Shown: positions 42,289 to 51,958, counted from the stretch's first letter. The stretch: 64,000 nucleotides of DNA from Saccharothrix carnea (GCF_003014735.1 NZ_PYAX01000024.1:1-64000), one strand, 5' to 3'. Numbers and translations: made by a program. Notes: generated by a model from the sequence alone, not told the origin.

Positions 42289-44667
42289 TCAACCGCCGGT
42301 CGACACCGACGACGCCGACCCGTCGTACCCGAGGGCCGCCTCGTCCTCGCAGGACTCCCCGGACTCGCCGGAGTCACCCGCCGTGCACCCCGACGCCAGC
42401 AGCCACCGCACGTACCTGCGGCGCACCGTCGGTTCCTCCCGGAGAGTGGCGGGCAGCGCGCTGAACAACCCGTCCACGATGTCCCGGAACTGGCCGTCCA
42501 TGTTGGCCAGCAGCGAGTCGAGCAGGTGGTCGATCGTGCCGTCGGACAGCAGGTCCAGCGTGATCGTCACGCCGTGCCGCTCGCCTCCGCCCCAGGCCGG
42601 GCGCCGCTGCGTCAGCTCCGGCCGTGCGGTGACCAGCACCAGCAGCGGCACCGACCAGGACGGGTCGGCCAACTCCTCGACGAAGTCCACCAACGCGTCC
42701 TCGCCCAGGTGCAGGTCCTCGATGACCAGCACGAGTGGACGGCGGGTGGCGACCGCCTCCAGCAGTCGCCGCCACGCGGCCCGCGTGCCCGGGCCGGACA
42801 CCGGACCCGATTCCCGGTCGAGCAGCAGGCCGAGCTCCGCGAGCAGCCACTCGCGTTCTTCTTCGGCCACCGCCAGCCGGGAGACGGTCTTCCCCAGTTT
42901 CGCCTGCGCGACGGCCGTGCTGTCGTCGCGCCGGATACCGCAGTAGGACGACAGCAGGCTCGCCTGCACCGCTGCCACCGAGTCCCTGGCCAGTGGCGGT
43001 GTGCGCGCCACCAGGAATCGGACCAGCTCCGGCTGGGCGGCGAACCTCCGCCGGAACTCCGCGATCAGCCGCGTCTTGCCGACACCCGCCTCGCCCAGCA
43101 CCGTCACCAGGCGCGGTTCCGCCCGGTGCCGGACCGACTCCAGCAGCCCGTAGAGGGTCTGCAGCTCGCGCTCGCGGGCGACCGGGGCCTCTGCGGGCAC
43201 CGTCGCCCGGTCGGGCCACTCGCCGGTGACCAGCCAGCCGCGCTCGTCGTTGGCACGACCGAACGCGATGGCCGAGGCGGCGGAGCGGTGGGTCTCGTCG
43301 CACACCCGGATGCCACCGGCCGGCGTGTCGAACAGCAGGTACTCGCACTCCTCCAGCAGCCCGCCGGTCACCGTGCGGACGCTGTCGTCCCGGCCGGGCT
43401 CGTAGCGCACCACCGCGTTGCCGGTGGCCACCGCGAGCTGGAGGGTGAGCCGCCTGCCGTGGCCGGTCGACGCGCCGAGCCGCTCTCGGATGCGCAGCGC
43501 GGCCCGCACCGCGCTGGTGGCGTCGTCCTCGCGGCGTTCCGGCACACCGAACACGACCAGCGAGAGCGACCCGATCGAGGCGGCCACCTTGCCGTCGAAC
43601 GCGGCGGCCTCCTCGCGGATGGCCGCGGTGGCGGTCTCCAGCGCACCGTCCACTTCGGCCGGACCCAGGTCGTCGCCGTCCGGGTCGAGCACGGCGCGCA
43701 CCAGCAGCACGCTGACGTGGCGGCGGTCCGCGGTGACCGACCGCTGGCGCGGCACCACCGGCACCACCGGCACCACCGGCAGCACCGGCTCCCGCTCGGC
43801 GGGCAGCGCCAGGTCCGGGACGCAGCCCAGGTCCACCGTCTCGGCCAGCCGGAGGTCCGCCGGGCGCAGCGCCGCGACGACGGGCTTCGGCGCGGTCGGT
43901 GCCGCCAACGCCGGGTCGTGGTTGAGGATTTCGTGCTGCAGCTTCTGCAACGCGCTGCCCGGTTCGAGGCCGAACTGGTCCACCATCACCGACCTGGCCC
44001 TGGCGTAGGCGTGCAGCGCGTCCGCCTGCCTGCCACTGCGGTACAGCGCCAGCATCAACTGGCCGCACAGCCGTTCCCGCAGCGGTTCCGCCTCGACCAG
44101 CGTCTCCAGGTCGCAGAGCACGGCCTGGTGCCTGCCGCAGGCGAGCTCGGCCTCGAAGTAGTCCTCCGTGGCGTCCAGGCGCGCGTTCTGCACGGCGGTC
44201 AACTCCGGCCAGTTGACGCCGATCTCGACCAGGTCGGCGAGCGCGGGACCGCGCCACAGCGCCAACGCCTCGCCCAACACGGCCGCCGCTTCCTCGGGCG
44301 AGCCGGACGCGAGCAGCGAGCGCCCTCTGTCCACTTCCGAGGTGAACCGGTGCAGGTCCACCTGGTCCGGGTCGACCCGCAGCAGGTAACCCGGCTTCTG
44401 CGTGAGCAGGGCCGCCGACTTGTCCGAACCGGACGATTCGTCCAGCACGCCGTGCCGCAGCGCCCACACCGCGTTCTGGAGGATCTTGCGCGCCGACGAG
44501 GGCAGGTTCTCCGACCTCCACAGCGCCCGCATCAGCTGGCTGGTGGCCACGACCCTATTCGGTTGAAGTAGTAAGAATCCCAGTGTGGCCCGCTGACGAA
44601 TGCCTCCGAGAACAATCTGACGATCGCCGTCGACGACTTCCAGCGGACCCAGTATGCGAAAATGCAA
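42289..44667 (-). CDS. SARP-family regulator with cyclase-like and AAA-type ATPase domains
   Basis: 792 aa from a TTG at 44667 (GGGGGAG just upstream), which gives the usual SARP opening FRILGPLEV; an ATG at 44727 would add 20 residues. Domains: OmpR-type winged helix (about 1-95), bacterial transcriptional activation domain (about 100-245), a degenerate class III nucleotide-cyclase-like domain (about 320-470, with FGVPERREDD but no clear metal aspartate), then an ATPase with GEAGVGKT (about 523-530) and LVIEDLH (about 646). This is a likely cluster-situated activator. Codon 32 is TTA (44572-44574), and the first 35 codons use AT-richer codons than neighbours, so translation may depend on a bldA-type tRNA. 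Four 11-bp-spaced heptamers lie upstream at 44941-44980. Confidence 0.88.
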   Translation of the reverse strand: MHFRILGPLEVVDGDRQIVLGGIRQRATLGFLLLQPNRVVATSQLMRALWRSENLPSSARKILQNAVWALRHGVLDESSGSDKSAALLTQKPGYLLRVDPDQVDLHRFTSEVDRGRSLLASGSPEEAAAVLGEALALWRGPALADLVEIGVNWPELTAVQNARLDATEDYFEAELACGRHQAVLCDLETLVEAEPLRERLCGQLMLALYRSGRQADALHAYARARSVMVDQFGLEPGSALQKLQHEILNHDPALAAPTAPKPVVAALRPADLRLAETVDLGCVPDLALPAEREPVLPVVPVVPVVPRQRSVTADRRHVSVLLVRAVLDPDGDDLGPAEVDGALETATAAIREEAAAFDGKVAASIGSLSLVVFGVPERREDDATSAVRAALRIRERLGASTGHGRRLTLQLAVATGNAVVRYEPGRDDSVRTVTGGLLEECEYLLFDTPAGGIRVCDETHRSAASAIAFGRANDERGWLVTGEWPDRATVPAEAPVARERELQTLYGLLESVRHRAEPRLVTVLGEAGVGKTRLIAEFRRRFAAQPELVRFLVARTPPLARDSVAAVQASLLSSYCGIRRDDSTAVAQAKLGKTVSRLAVAEEEREWLLAELGLLLDRESGPVSGPGTRAAWRRLLEAVATRRPLVLVIEDLHLGEDALVDFVEELADPSWSVPLLVLVTARPELTQRRPAWGGGERHGVTITLDLLSDGTIDHLLDSLLANMDGQFRDIVDGLFSALPATLREEPTVRRRYVRWLLASGCTAGDSGESGESCEDEAALGYDGSASSVSTGG

Positions 44668-45491
44668 TTCTCCCCCCAATATGCATGCCGAATGCACAGA
44701 GAAAACGCATGACAGTCTTATTTTCACCCCATGGCGTCAACCTACCATGATTGCCCCAACGGACAAAACGTACATCTTCGGCACCACCTCCCGGTGCTGC
44801 CGGCACTAGAGACGCCGCGCTCTACGACAAACGGATGATCATTGTTGAGCGGCGTTCGTCGACCGAGTAGACTGCTCGATCCGCATTCACGGCACCCCAG
44901 TTCACCGCGTTGGACATTTGTGTCCAGCCTTTCAGAGGCGGATCTCGGTCGGCTCTTGACCCGCTCTCGGCGCGCTCTCGACGGTGCCCGCGATCGGCAT
45001 TTCACCTCGCGTTCGCCGCGTGGACCGTCCGGAGCGGCCCGGCCGAGCGGCGAATCGCCCGCCGCGGGCAATGGAGTGAGGGACGACACTACGGGGTCGC
45101 GCAGATCACGTCGACCTCACCGCGACGGGTCCGGTGACGTTTCCCACTGCCTTTCGGCCACCGCACCGGACCGACGAGTCCACAAGGGAGCGGTCCCGGA
45201 CCGCCGGCGCGCGGACCGGCGCCCGGTGGACGACGAGTTACCCCCCGATGAGCGCACTTACTGCACAGTCACACACATCCTCCGGAAGGGGGACCGGATG
45301 CTCCGCAACCACTGTCACATTCACACGTACGCCCGGGAGTCGTGACGTTCCGTGTCCGAACTGGCCGCCTCGCCTCCCCGATCGGACCTCCAACCGTGGT
45401 GCCGGACGGCGACGGGCAGCCCTGCCGGAACGCCGCGCCCCAGCCACACCGAGACCGCGCCCTGACGGGCCTGCCCAAGGAAGAGTCAGAC
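44668..45491. promoter_or_regulatory. 824-bp divergent intergenic region with SARP-type repeats and a palindrome
   Basis: Between the SARP gene (minus) and the acyltransferase gene (plus). On the minus strand four heptamers sit exactly 11 bp apart: CGAGAGC (44974-44980), CGAGAGC (44963-44969), CAAGAGC (44952-44958) and CGAGATC (44941-44947). Eight bases after the last is AAAGGCT (a weak -10), which abuts the perfect palindrome TGGACA-N4-TGTCCA (44911-44926). They suggest autoregulation of the SARP gene plus a second operator. I see no convincing gene here; a 167-codon frame at 44842-45345 lacks codon bias and domain features. Confidence 0.6.
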
Positions 45492-46646
45492 ATGTCCGAC
45501 ATCGGCACACACCACAGCCGCCTGCCCTCGCTCACCGGTTTACGCTTTCCCGCGGCGCTGCTCGTATTCGTCTTCCACGCCGCCATGATGGACCCCGAGG
45601 TCCGCATCTTCGACGACGCCACGGCGACCGCGTTCGCGTCGGTCGCGTCGCACACCGGCGCCCTCGGCGTGTCGTTCTTCTTCGTGCTCAGCGGTTTCGT
45701 CCTGGCGTGGTCCTCCCGCGAGCGGGACACCCCGGTCGCGTTCTGGCGCCGCCGGTTCGTCAAGATCTACCCGAACTACGTCGTGGCGTGGCTGCTCGCG
45801 CTGCTGCTGTTCGCCGGCACGTACACGCCGGTGTGGCGCGCGATCGCCAACCTCTTCATGCTGCACGTCTGGTCGCCCGACTTCATGACGCACTTCAGCG
45901 TCGACCCGCCCAGCTGGTCGCTCGGCGTCGAGGCGTTCTTCTACCTGCTGTTCCCGCTGCTGCTGCTCGGCGCCAAGCGGATCGCGCCGGAACGGCTCAT
46001 GGCCTGGGTCGCGGGCACGGTCGCGTGCGTCATCGCGGTACCGCTCGTCGCCTACACCCTGGTCCCGGCGGCCGGCATCCCGCTGCCCGGTGCCGAGGAC
46101 ACCTCTACCGTGCAGTACTGGTTCGTCTACCTGCTGCCGCCGTCGCGGTTGCTCGACTTCGCGCTCGGCATCCTCGTCGCGCGGGCGGTCCGGGCCGGTC
46201 GGTTCCCCCGCGTCGGCCTGGTCCCGGCGGGGCTGCTGCTGGCCGCGTCCTACGCGGTCTCGCTCATGGTCCCGCACCTGTACGCGCACCGGGCGGTGTT
46301 CACCATCCCGATCGTGCTGCTGATCGTGGCGGCGGCGCAGTCGGACGTGCGGGAGCGGAACACGTTCCTGTCCGGCCGGACGATGGTGTGGTTGGGCGAG
46401 ATCTCCTTCGCCTTCTACCTGCTGCACTACATCGTCCTCGCGTTCGGCCGGAAGCTGCTGGGCGACCAGCTGTTCTCCGCGCCGGTCGGCACCGCCCTGC
46501 TCGTGGTGATGCTCGGTGTCAGCGTGCTCGCCTCGTGGGCCCTGTACGCGTGGGTCGAGCGGCCCATCACGCGCCGGTGGTCCAAGCCGCGCACGCGCCG
46601 CACGGCGGAACCCGTTCCCCGGCCGGAGCAGACCGTCCACCGCTGA
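45492..46646 (+). CDS. Membrane acyltransferase, acyltransferase 3 family
   Basis: 384 aa from an ATG at 45492 behind AAGGAAG. It has about ten hydrophobic segments. The catalytic-type His lies in the first membrane segment (VFVFHAAMM, about 30-38), with an FVKIYPNYVV region and WSLGVEAFFYLLFP (about 140-153), all typical of acyltransferase 3 proteins that move acyl groups onto small molecules or sugars across the membrane. It may O-acylate the product during export or modify the cell surface; the sequence does not decide. Codon 17 is TTA (45540-45542), rare in this genome. A bidirectional hairpin follows, shared with the convergent MFS gene. Confidence 0.85.
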   Translation: MSDIGTHHSRLPSLTGLRFPAALLVFVFHAAMMDPEVRIFDDATATAFASVASHTGALGVSFFFVLSGFVLAWSSRERDTPVAFWRRRFVKIYPNYVVAWLLALLLFAGTYTPVWRAIANLFMLHVWSPDFMTHFSVDPPSWSLGVEAFFYLLFPLLLLGAKRIAPERLMAWVAGTVACVIAVPLVAYTLVPAAGIPLPGAEDTSTVQYWFVYLLPPSRLLDFALGILVARAVRAGRFPRVGLVPAGLLLAASYAVSLMVPHLYAHRAVFTIPIVLLIVAAAQSDVRERNTFLSGRTMVWLGEISFAFYLLHYIVLAFGRKLLGDQLFSAPVGTALLVVMLGVSVLASWALYAWVERPITRRWSKPRTRRTAEPVPRPEQTVHR

Positions 46647-46660
46647 CCCCGGAAAAGGGT

Positions 46661-46698
46661 TCGGCCCCGTGCGCCTGGGGGGGTTCGCACGGGGCCGA
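46661..46698. terminator. Bidirectional terminator between acyltransferase and exporter genes
   Basis: A perfect 13-bp inverted repeat (46661-46673 with 46686-46698) with a 12-nt loop lies between the two convergent stop codons, 14 nt from the acyltransferase stop. Confidence 0.75.
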
Positions 46699-46717
46699 GG
46701 CTGGACGCCTGCCCGGA

Positions 46718-48337
46718 TCAGCCGGCCCGGCCGGGTTCCGGTACGCCGGGCGTGGGGTCCAGCGAGGACGCGTCCGCGGGCTGCGGGTCCGCGTTCGCGT
46801 CCGACTCGGGGGCATCGCGGTTCTTGCGGAGCGTGACCATGATCAGCACACCGAGGATCGCCACCATGGCCGCGCCGATGCCGGCGACCACGGTCAGCGA
46901 ACCGGTCAGCGCTTCCTTGGCGGGCTCCAGCACCGCGTTGCCCAGTTGCTCAGGCAGACCCGCCGCCGCGGCGGTCGCCTTGTCCAGCGAGTCCTGCGCG
47001 TCGGCCAGTGCCTCCGCGGGCACGCCCGCCGGGTTCACGTCGTCCATCCGGCCCTGGTAGACCGCCGCACCGACGCTGCCGAGGATGGCGACGCCGAGCG
47101 CGACGCCCAACTCGGTGCCCGTCTCGGACACCGACGCCGCGGAACCGGCCTTCTCCGGCGGCGCGGAGCCGACGATGATGCCCGTGCCGAGCGCCATCAT
47201 CGGGCCGCCGCCGAAGTAGAGGACCGCGAGGCCGACGACCACGAACCCGAGCCCGCCCGCGGGTTCCACCAGCGACACCAGCACGTAGCCGACCGCCGCG
47301 ATCAGCTGGCCGACACCGATGACCAGGCCGGGACCGAAGCGCTGGGCGAGCCCCGGCGCCAGCACCGACGAGATGACCATGACGATCGCGGCCGGCAGCA
47401 GCGCCAGGCCCGCCCGCAGCGGCGTCAGCCCTTCGACCAGCTGCAGGTACTGCGCGATGATCAGGTAGACGCCACCGGTCGCGACCAGGCTGAGCAGCAT
47501 CACGCTCAGCGCGACGGTGAACGACCGGTTGCGGAACAGCTTGAGGTCGAGCATCGGGTCGGCCATCCCGCGCTGCCGCAGCACGAACACCACGCCGAAC
47601 ACCACGCCGGCGACCAGCACCGCGACCGGCACCAGGTCCACGCCGTTGGTGGCCATGTCCTTGATCCCGTAGATCACCGGGATGATCGTGGCCAGCGACA
47701 GGGCGACGCTGACCAGGTCCAGGCGCCCGGCCTCGGTGTCCTTGTACTCGGGCAGCAGCATCGGTCCGACGACGAGCAGGACCACCATGACCACGGCGCC
47801 GAGCAGGAACACCGAGCCCCACCAGAACCACTCCAGCAGCAGGCCGCCGACCAGCGGGCCGAGCGCGAGCCCGGCGGAGAACACGCTGGTCCAGATGCCG
47901 ATGGCCAGCCCGAGCTGCTTCTCGTCGCGGAACATGTTGCTGATCAGGGCGAGCGTCGAGGGCATCAGCGTGGCACCGGCGACGCCGAGCAGCGCACGGG
48001 CCGCGATCAGCAGTTCGGCGCTCGGCGCGTAGGCAGCGATGATGGACGCGGCGCCGAACGCGAGCGCGCCGATCATCAACAGCTTGCGCCGGCCGATCCG
48101 GTCGCCCAACGTACCCATGGTGATGAGGAAGCCGGCGACGAGGAACGCGTAGCTGTCCATGATCCAGAGCGTCTGGGCGCTGCTGGGCTGGAGATCCGCA
48201 CCGATGTGCGGGAGGGCGAGGAACAGCACGGTGACGTCCACCGCGAGCACCAGCGTCGGCAGGGCGAGCACGGCCAGCCCCAGCCATTCCTTGGCGCCGG
48301 CACGGACCGCCGTACCCCCCGAGACGGTTTCACTCAT
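46718..48337 (-). CDS. MFS drug exporter, DHA2 (14-TM) type
   Basis: 539 aa from an ATG at 48337. About fourteen transmembrane segments, an opening DVTVLFLALPHI and motif A GTLGDRIGRRK in the first cytoplasmic loop (about 75-85) place it in the EmrB/QacA-like DHA2 family of proton-driven multidrug and antibiotic exporters. A hydrophilic Asp/Pro-rich C-tail follows. It is the only evident exporter in the window and so is likely to carry the alkaloid or a late precursor out and to give self-resistance. Its promoter has three SARP-type heptamers ending 8 bp before a -10-like hexamer (48478-48520), linking export to the same regulator as the SARP gene. Confidence 0.92.
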   Translation of the reverse strand: MSETVSGGTAVRAGAKEWLGLAVLALPTLVLAVDVTVLFLALPHIGADLQPSSAQTLWIMDSYAFLVAGFLITMGTLGDRIGRRKLLMIGALAFGAASIIAAYAPSAELLIAARALLGVAGATLMPSTLALISNMFRDEKQLGLAIGIWTSVFSAGLALGPLVGGLLLEWFWWGSVFLLGAVVMVVLLVVGPMLLPEYKDTEAGRLDLVSVALSLATIIPVIYGIKDMATNGVDLVPVAVLVAGVVFGVVFVLRQRGMADPMLDLKLFRNRSFTVALSVMLLSLVATGGVYLIIAQYLQLVEGLTPLRAGLALLPAAIVMVISSVLAPGLAQRFGPGLVIGVGQLIAAVGYVLVSLVEPAGGLGFVVVGLAVLYFGGGPMMALGTGIIVGSAPPEKAGSAASVSETGTELGVALGVAILGSVGAAVYQGRMDDVNPAGVPAEALADAQDSLDKATAAAAGLPEQLGNAVLEPAKEALTGSLTVVAGIGAAMVAILGVLIMVTLRKNRDAPESDANADPQPADASSLDPTPGVPEPGRAG

Positions 48338-48477
48338 GGAGTCTTCCACTTCCCCTGTCGTTCGATCCTGTGACGCGGACCGGTGCGTGGTGCCCCGCCG
48401 CGTCGTGATCCCGTGCGCGATCGCGAACCCGCAGGTCTCGTGCCACCTGCCCAGCGTCCGACCGCACTTCGACGACA

Positions 48478-48520
48478 GTCTTACTGGTAGCGCTCTTGCT
48501 CGGGTCTCGCCCGGATCTCG
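48478..48520 (-). promoter_or_regulatory. SARP-type promoter of the exporter gene
   Basis: On the minus strand: CGAGATC (48514-48520), CGAGACC (48503-48509) and CAAGAGC (48492-48498), exactly 11 bp apart, then 8 bp, then TAAGAC (48478-48483) as the -10. Heptamers at 11-bp pitch with the last one 8 bp before the -10 are the known architecture of SARP-activated promoters. The predicted start is about 130 nt upstream of the exporter ATG. It shares its heptamer with 44941-44980. The rest of the 248-bp divergent gap shows only a possible -10 (TAACGT, 48573-48578) next to the plus-strand regulator start. Confidence 0.7.
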
Positions 48521-48585
48521 TGCGGCCACCGGTCCACTCCCGAATGACAGCGCGACACCGATTGGCGTGCGATAACGTCATCGGT

Positions 48586-51500
48586 ATGCGTTTCGGCATT
48601 CTCGGCCCACTGGCGGTTTGGGACACCGGTGGCCGTGAGGTCGCGGTGCCCGAGGTGAAGGTGCGCAAGCTGCTCGCGGTGTTGCTGGTGAACCGCGGTC
48701 GCCCGGTCTCCACCGACGAACTGGTCGAGGCGCTGTGGGACCGACGCCTGCCGCGCGACCCGGCCGCGGCGCTGCAGAACAAGGTGTGGCGCCTGCGCCG
48801 GACGATCGAGGACGCCGAGCCGGGGTCGGGTGACCTGGTGGTGTCCCAGCCGCCCGGGTACATGCTGCGCTCCGACGCCTGCGACATCGACGCCGACCAG
48901 TTCACCGCGCTGGCGACACGGGCGCACGAGGCCGCGCACCCCGGCAAGCGGGTCGCGCTCGCCGGTGACGCGCTGGCCCTGTGGCGCGGCCAGCCGCTGG
49001 CGGAGTTCGCCGACGACGAGTTCGCCCAGCCGACGCTCGCCCGCCTGAGCGAGCAGCACGTGGTCGCCATCGAGGACCAGGTCGAGGCACGCCTGGAGCT
49101 GGGCGAGCACGACCTGCTGGTCAGCGAGCTGTCCGTACTCGTCGACCGGTACCCGACGCGCGAGCGGCTCCGGGCGACGCAGATGCGCGCCCTGTACCGG
49201 GCCGGCCGCCAGCACGAGGCCCTGGCCAGCTACGACGACCTGCGCCGACTGCTGGCCGACGAGTTCGGCCTCGACCCGGGCGCCGACCTGACCGCCCTGC
49301 ACCAGGCGATCCTCGAACAGGCGCCCGCGCTCGACGCCGCGCAGGCCGTGCCGCCGAACAACCTGCCGGTGCCGTTGACCGACCTGATCGGCCGCGAGCA
49401 GGCGATGGACGAGGTGTGCGAGCTGGTCGGGCAGGCCAGGCTCGTCACCCTCACCGGCACCGGCGGCGTCGGCAAGACCAGGCTCGCGCTGGCCACCGCG
49501 ACGCAGCTCAACCGGCAGTTCCCGGACGGCACCTGGCTGGTGGAGCTGGCCGCCCTCGACCCGCCGGACGACCCGGACGCGGCGATGGCCGAGGTCGCCG
49601 GGCTCATCGCGGCCACCCTGGACATCCGCGACCACGCGGTGGCGGGCGTGCCGGTCACCGGCAGGCCGGTCACCCCGGCGACGCGGCTGGCGGCGGCCCT
49701 GCGGGGCAAGCGGCTGCTGCTCGTGCTGGACAACTGCGAACACCTCGTCCAGGCGGTCGCCGCGGTCGTCGGCGTCCTGCTCCAGACCGCGCCGCACATC
49801 CGGGTGCTCGCCACGAGCCAGGAGGCGATCGGGCTGCCCGGTGAGGTGAGCCGGGTGGTACCGCCGCTCGACCTGCCGGACACCTCCGCGGTGCCGGAGC
49901 CGGCGGAACTGGAACAAGTGGGTTCCGTGCGGTTGTTCATGGCCCGTGCGCGGGCCGCGCTACCGGGTTTCACCCTCGACCAGGACAACGCGAAAGCGAT
50001 CGCGGTGCTGTGCAACCGGCTCGACGGGATCCCGCTCGCCCTGGAGCTCGCGGCGACCAGGGTGCGGTCGATCGGCGTGCACGACGTCGTGGCGCGGCTC
50101 GACGACCGCTTCCGCCTGCTGAACTCGGGCAACCGCAGCCCCGTGCCCAGGCAGCAGACGCTGCGCGCGATGATCGACTGGAGCTGGGACCTGCTGCCCG
50201 GGCCGGAGCGCGCGGTGCTGCGCCGCATCGCCGTGCACGCCGACGGTTGCACGCTCAAGGCGGTGGAGTCGGTGTGCGCGGGGCCGGACGTGCCGGTGGA
50301 GGAGGTCGCGAACCACCTCGGCCGCCTGGTCGACCGGTCGCTGGTGATGATGATCGAGGACGCGGGCGGCAGCCGCTACCGGCTGCTGGAGTCCGTGGCC
50401 GCGTACTGCCTGGAACGCCTCCACGAGGCGGGCGAGCGGGACGACGTCCGGCGGCGGCACAACCGGTACTACGCCGACCTGGTCGCACCGGCCACCGCCC
50501 TGCTCCGGGGTCACCCCCAGCGGGAGTGGCTGCGCCGGCTCGACGCGGAGAGCTCGAACCTGCGCACCGCGCTGGACGGCGCGGTGCAGGACGGGGACGC
50601 CGAACTGGCGTTGCGGCTGGTCAACTCCGCGGTCTGGTACTGGTTCCTGCGCGGTCGACTCGGCGAGGCGCGGCGCTCGCTCGACTTGGCGCTCGGGCTC
50701 GAAGGCGGTCCCGAGCAGGCGCGGGCGACGGCGACGGCCTGGCAGGTCGGGGTCGCGCTGCTCACCGGCGACTACCCGGCACCGCTGGAGCACCACTGCC
50801 GGGCGCTGCGGGCCGCGGAGACGATCGCGGACCCGGCCGAACGCGCGCGGAGCCTGTGGTTCCTCGGTTTCGCCCTGAGCGGCGCGGGTGAGCTGGCGGC
50901 GAGCGAGGAGCTGATCGAGCGGGTGCTGACCTCGTTCCGCGACCTCGGCGACGACTGGGGTGTCGCGGCGGCGTTGAGCACCCGGGCGATCCAGCGCCTG
51001 ATCCGGGGCGACCTCGCGGGCCTGCAACGGGACGGCGAGCGCAGCGAGGCGTTGTTCCGCAGGCTGGGCGACCAGTGGGGGCGGTTGCAGACGCTGGCGC
51101 CGCTCGGCGCGCTGGCCGAGATCGTCGGCGACTACGACAAGGCCAACCGCCTGTACCAGGACGGGCTGCGGATGGCGGAGGAGATGGGCCTGTGGCTGGA
51201 GGCGGGTGAGCAGCTCACCGGCCTGGGCAACATCGCGATGCTGTCCGGTGACCACGCCGCCGCGCGCCAGTACCACGAGAAGGCGCTGCGGCTGTCCGTC
51301 GAGCACTCCAACCGCACCGGGGAGATCCACGCGACCATCGGCCTCGGGCTCGCGGCCCGCCGGGAGGGGCGCCTGGACGCCGCGGAGGCCTACCTGCGGC
51401 AGGTGTTCGACTGGCACCGCCAGGACGAGTCCGAGCCGGGTGCCTCGCTGATCCTGGCCGAACTGGGGTTCGTGGCCGAGCAGCGCGGCGACGTCGACTC

Positions 51501-51894
51501 GGCGCTCGACCTGCACCTGCGCGGTTTCCGGGCGGCCACCTCCAGCGGTGACCCGCGCGCGGTGGCGTTGAGCCTGGAAGGGCTGGCCGGCGCGAAGACC
51601 CTGACCGGGCAGCACGAACTGGCCGCGCACCTGCTCGGCGCGGCGGCCGAGGCGCGGGAGAAGGCGGGTGCCGCGCTGCCGGCCGGCGAGGCGGGTGACG
51701 TCGAGCGGATCTCCGCCCGGTGCCGCGAGACGCTCGGCGAGGACGGGTGCAGCACCGCGCTCGAACGGGGACGGCGGATGACGTTCGCGGAGGTGGCCGC
51801 GCTCGTCGCCGCCGACCACCCGGCCGTCGCTCTCGTCGCCGCCGATCACGTCGCCGATCACCCGGCCGCCGATCCCGCGGTGACCACCGGGTGA
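48586..51894 (+). CDS. AfsR-like SARP / NB-ARC / TPR regulator
   Basis: 1102 aa from the ATG at 48586 that gives the SARP opening MRFGILGPLAV. Domains: winged helix (about 1-90), BTAD (about 95-240), NB-ARC-type ATPase with GTGGVGKT (about 291-298) and LLLVLDNCEH (about 378-387), and a long C-terminal helical repeat region (about 600-1050) of TPR type. This is the AfsR-like large SARP layout; it should bind DNA as an activator controlled by nucleotide state. No ribosome site is visible, and a TAACGT hexamer ends 7 nt before the ATG, so the mRNA may be leaderless. It is divergent from the exporter gene. Which promoters it binds, versus the other SARP, is unknown. Confidence 0.9.
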   Translation: MRFGILGPLAVWDTGGREVAVPEVKVRKLLAVLLVNRGRPVSTDELVEALWDRRLPRDPAAALQNKVWRLRRTIEDAEPGSGDLVVSQPPGYMLRSDACDIDADQFTALATRAHEAAHPGKRVALAGDALALWRGQPLAEFADDEFAQPTLARLSEQHVVAIEDQVEARLELGEHDLLVSELSVLVDRYPTRERLRATQMRALYRAGRQHEALASYDDLRRLLADEFGLDPGADLTALHQAILEQAPALDAAQAVPPNNLPVPLTDLIGREQAMDEVCELVGQARLVTLTGTGGVGKTRLALATATQLNRQFPDGTWLVELAALDPPDDPDAAMAEVAGLIAATLDIRDHAVAGVPVTGRPVTPATRLAAALRGKRLLLVLDNCEHLVQAVAAVVGVLLQTAPHIRVLATSQEAIGLPGEVSRVVPPLDLPDTSAVPEPAELEQVGSVRLFMARARAALPGFTLDQDNAKAIAVLCNRLDGIPLALELAATRVRSIGVHDVVARLDDRFRLLNSGNRSPVPRQQTLRAMIDWSWDLLPGPERAVLRRIAVHADGCTLKAVESVCAGPDVPVEEVANHLGRLVDRSLVMMIEDAGGSRYRLLESVAAYCLERLHEAGERDDVRRRHNRYYADLVAPATALLRGHPQREWLRRLDAESSNLRTALDGAVQDGDAELALRLVNSAVWYWFLRGRLGEARRSLDLALGLEGGPEQARATATAWQVGVALLTGDYPAPLEHHCRALRAAETIADPAERARSLWFLGFALSGAGELAASEELIERVLTSFRDLGDDWGVAAALSTRAIQRLIRGDLAGLQRDGERSEALFRRLGDQWGRLQTLAPLGALAEIVGDYDKANRLYQDGLRMAEEMGLWLEAGEQLTGLGNIAMLSGDHAAARQYHEKALRLSVEHSNRTGEIHATIGLGLAARREGRLDAAEAYLRQVFDWHRQDESEPGASLILAELGFVAEQRGDVDSALDLHLRGFRAATSSGDPRAVALSLEGLAGAKTLTGQHELAAHLLGAAAEAREKAGAALPAGEAGDVERISARCRETLGEDGCSTALERGRRMTFAEVAALVAADHPAVALVAADHVADHPAADPAVTTG

Positions 51895-51900
51895 CCGCAC

Positions 51901-51918
51901 CCGTCACGCCGGTGACGG
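51901..51918 (+). terminator. Small hairpin after the AfsR-like gene
   Basis: A 7-bp stem (51901-51907 with 51912-51918) with a 4-nt loop begins 6 nt after the stop. It is short and lacks a T-run, so at best it is a weak terminator. Confidence 0.35.
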
Positions 51919-51958
51919 TCGGCGCACGCGTGCAGGACGTGATTCGTCCGGACGCGTG

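Noticed and set aside
44842-45345. 167-codon plus-strand frame in the SARP-acyltransferase gap
   Set aside because: Arg/Ser-rich composition, no domain, no ribosome site, and it covers the heptamer repeats.
45134-48373. 1079-codon plus-strand frame across acyltransferase and opposite the exporter gene
   Set aside because: It is out of frame with a well-supported acyltransferase and antisense to the exporter; composition is His/Gln/Arg-rich.
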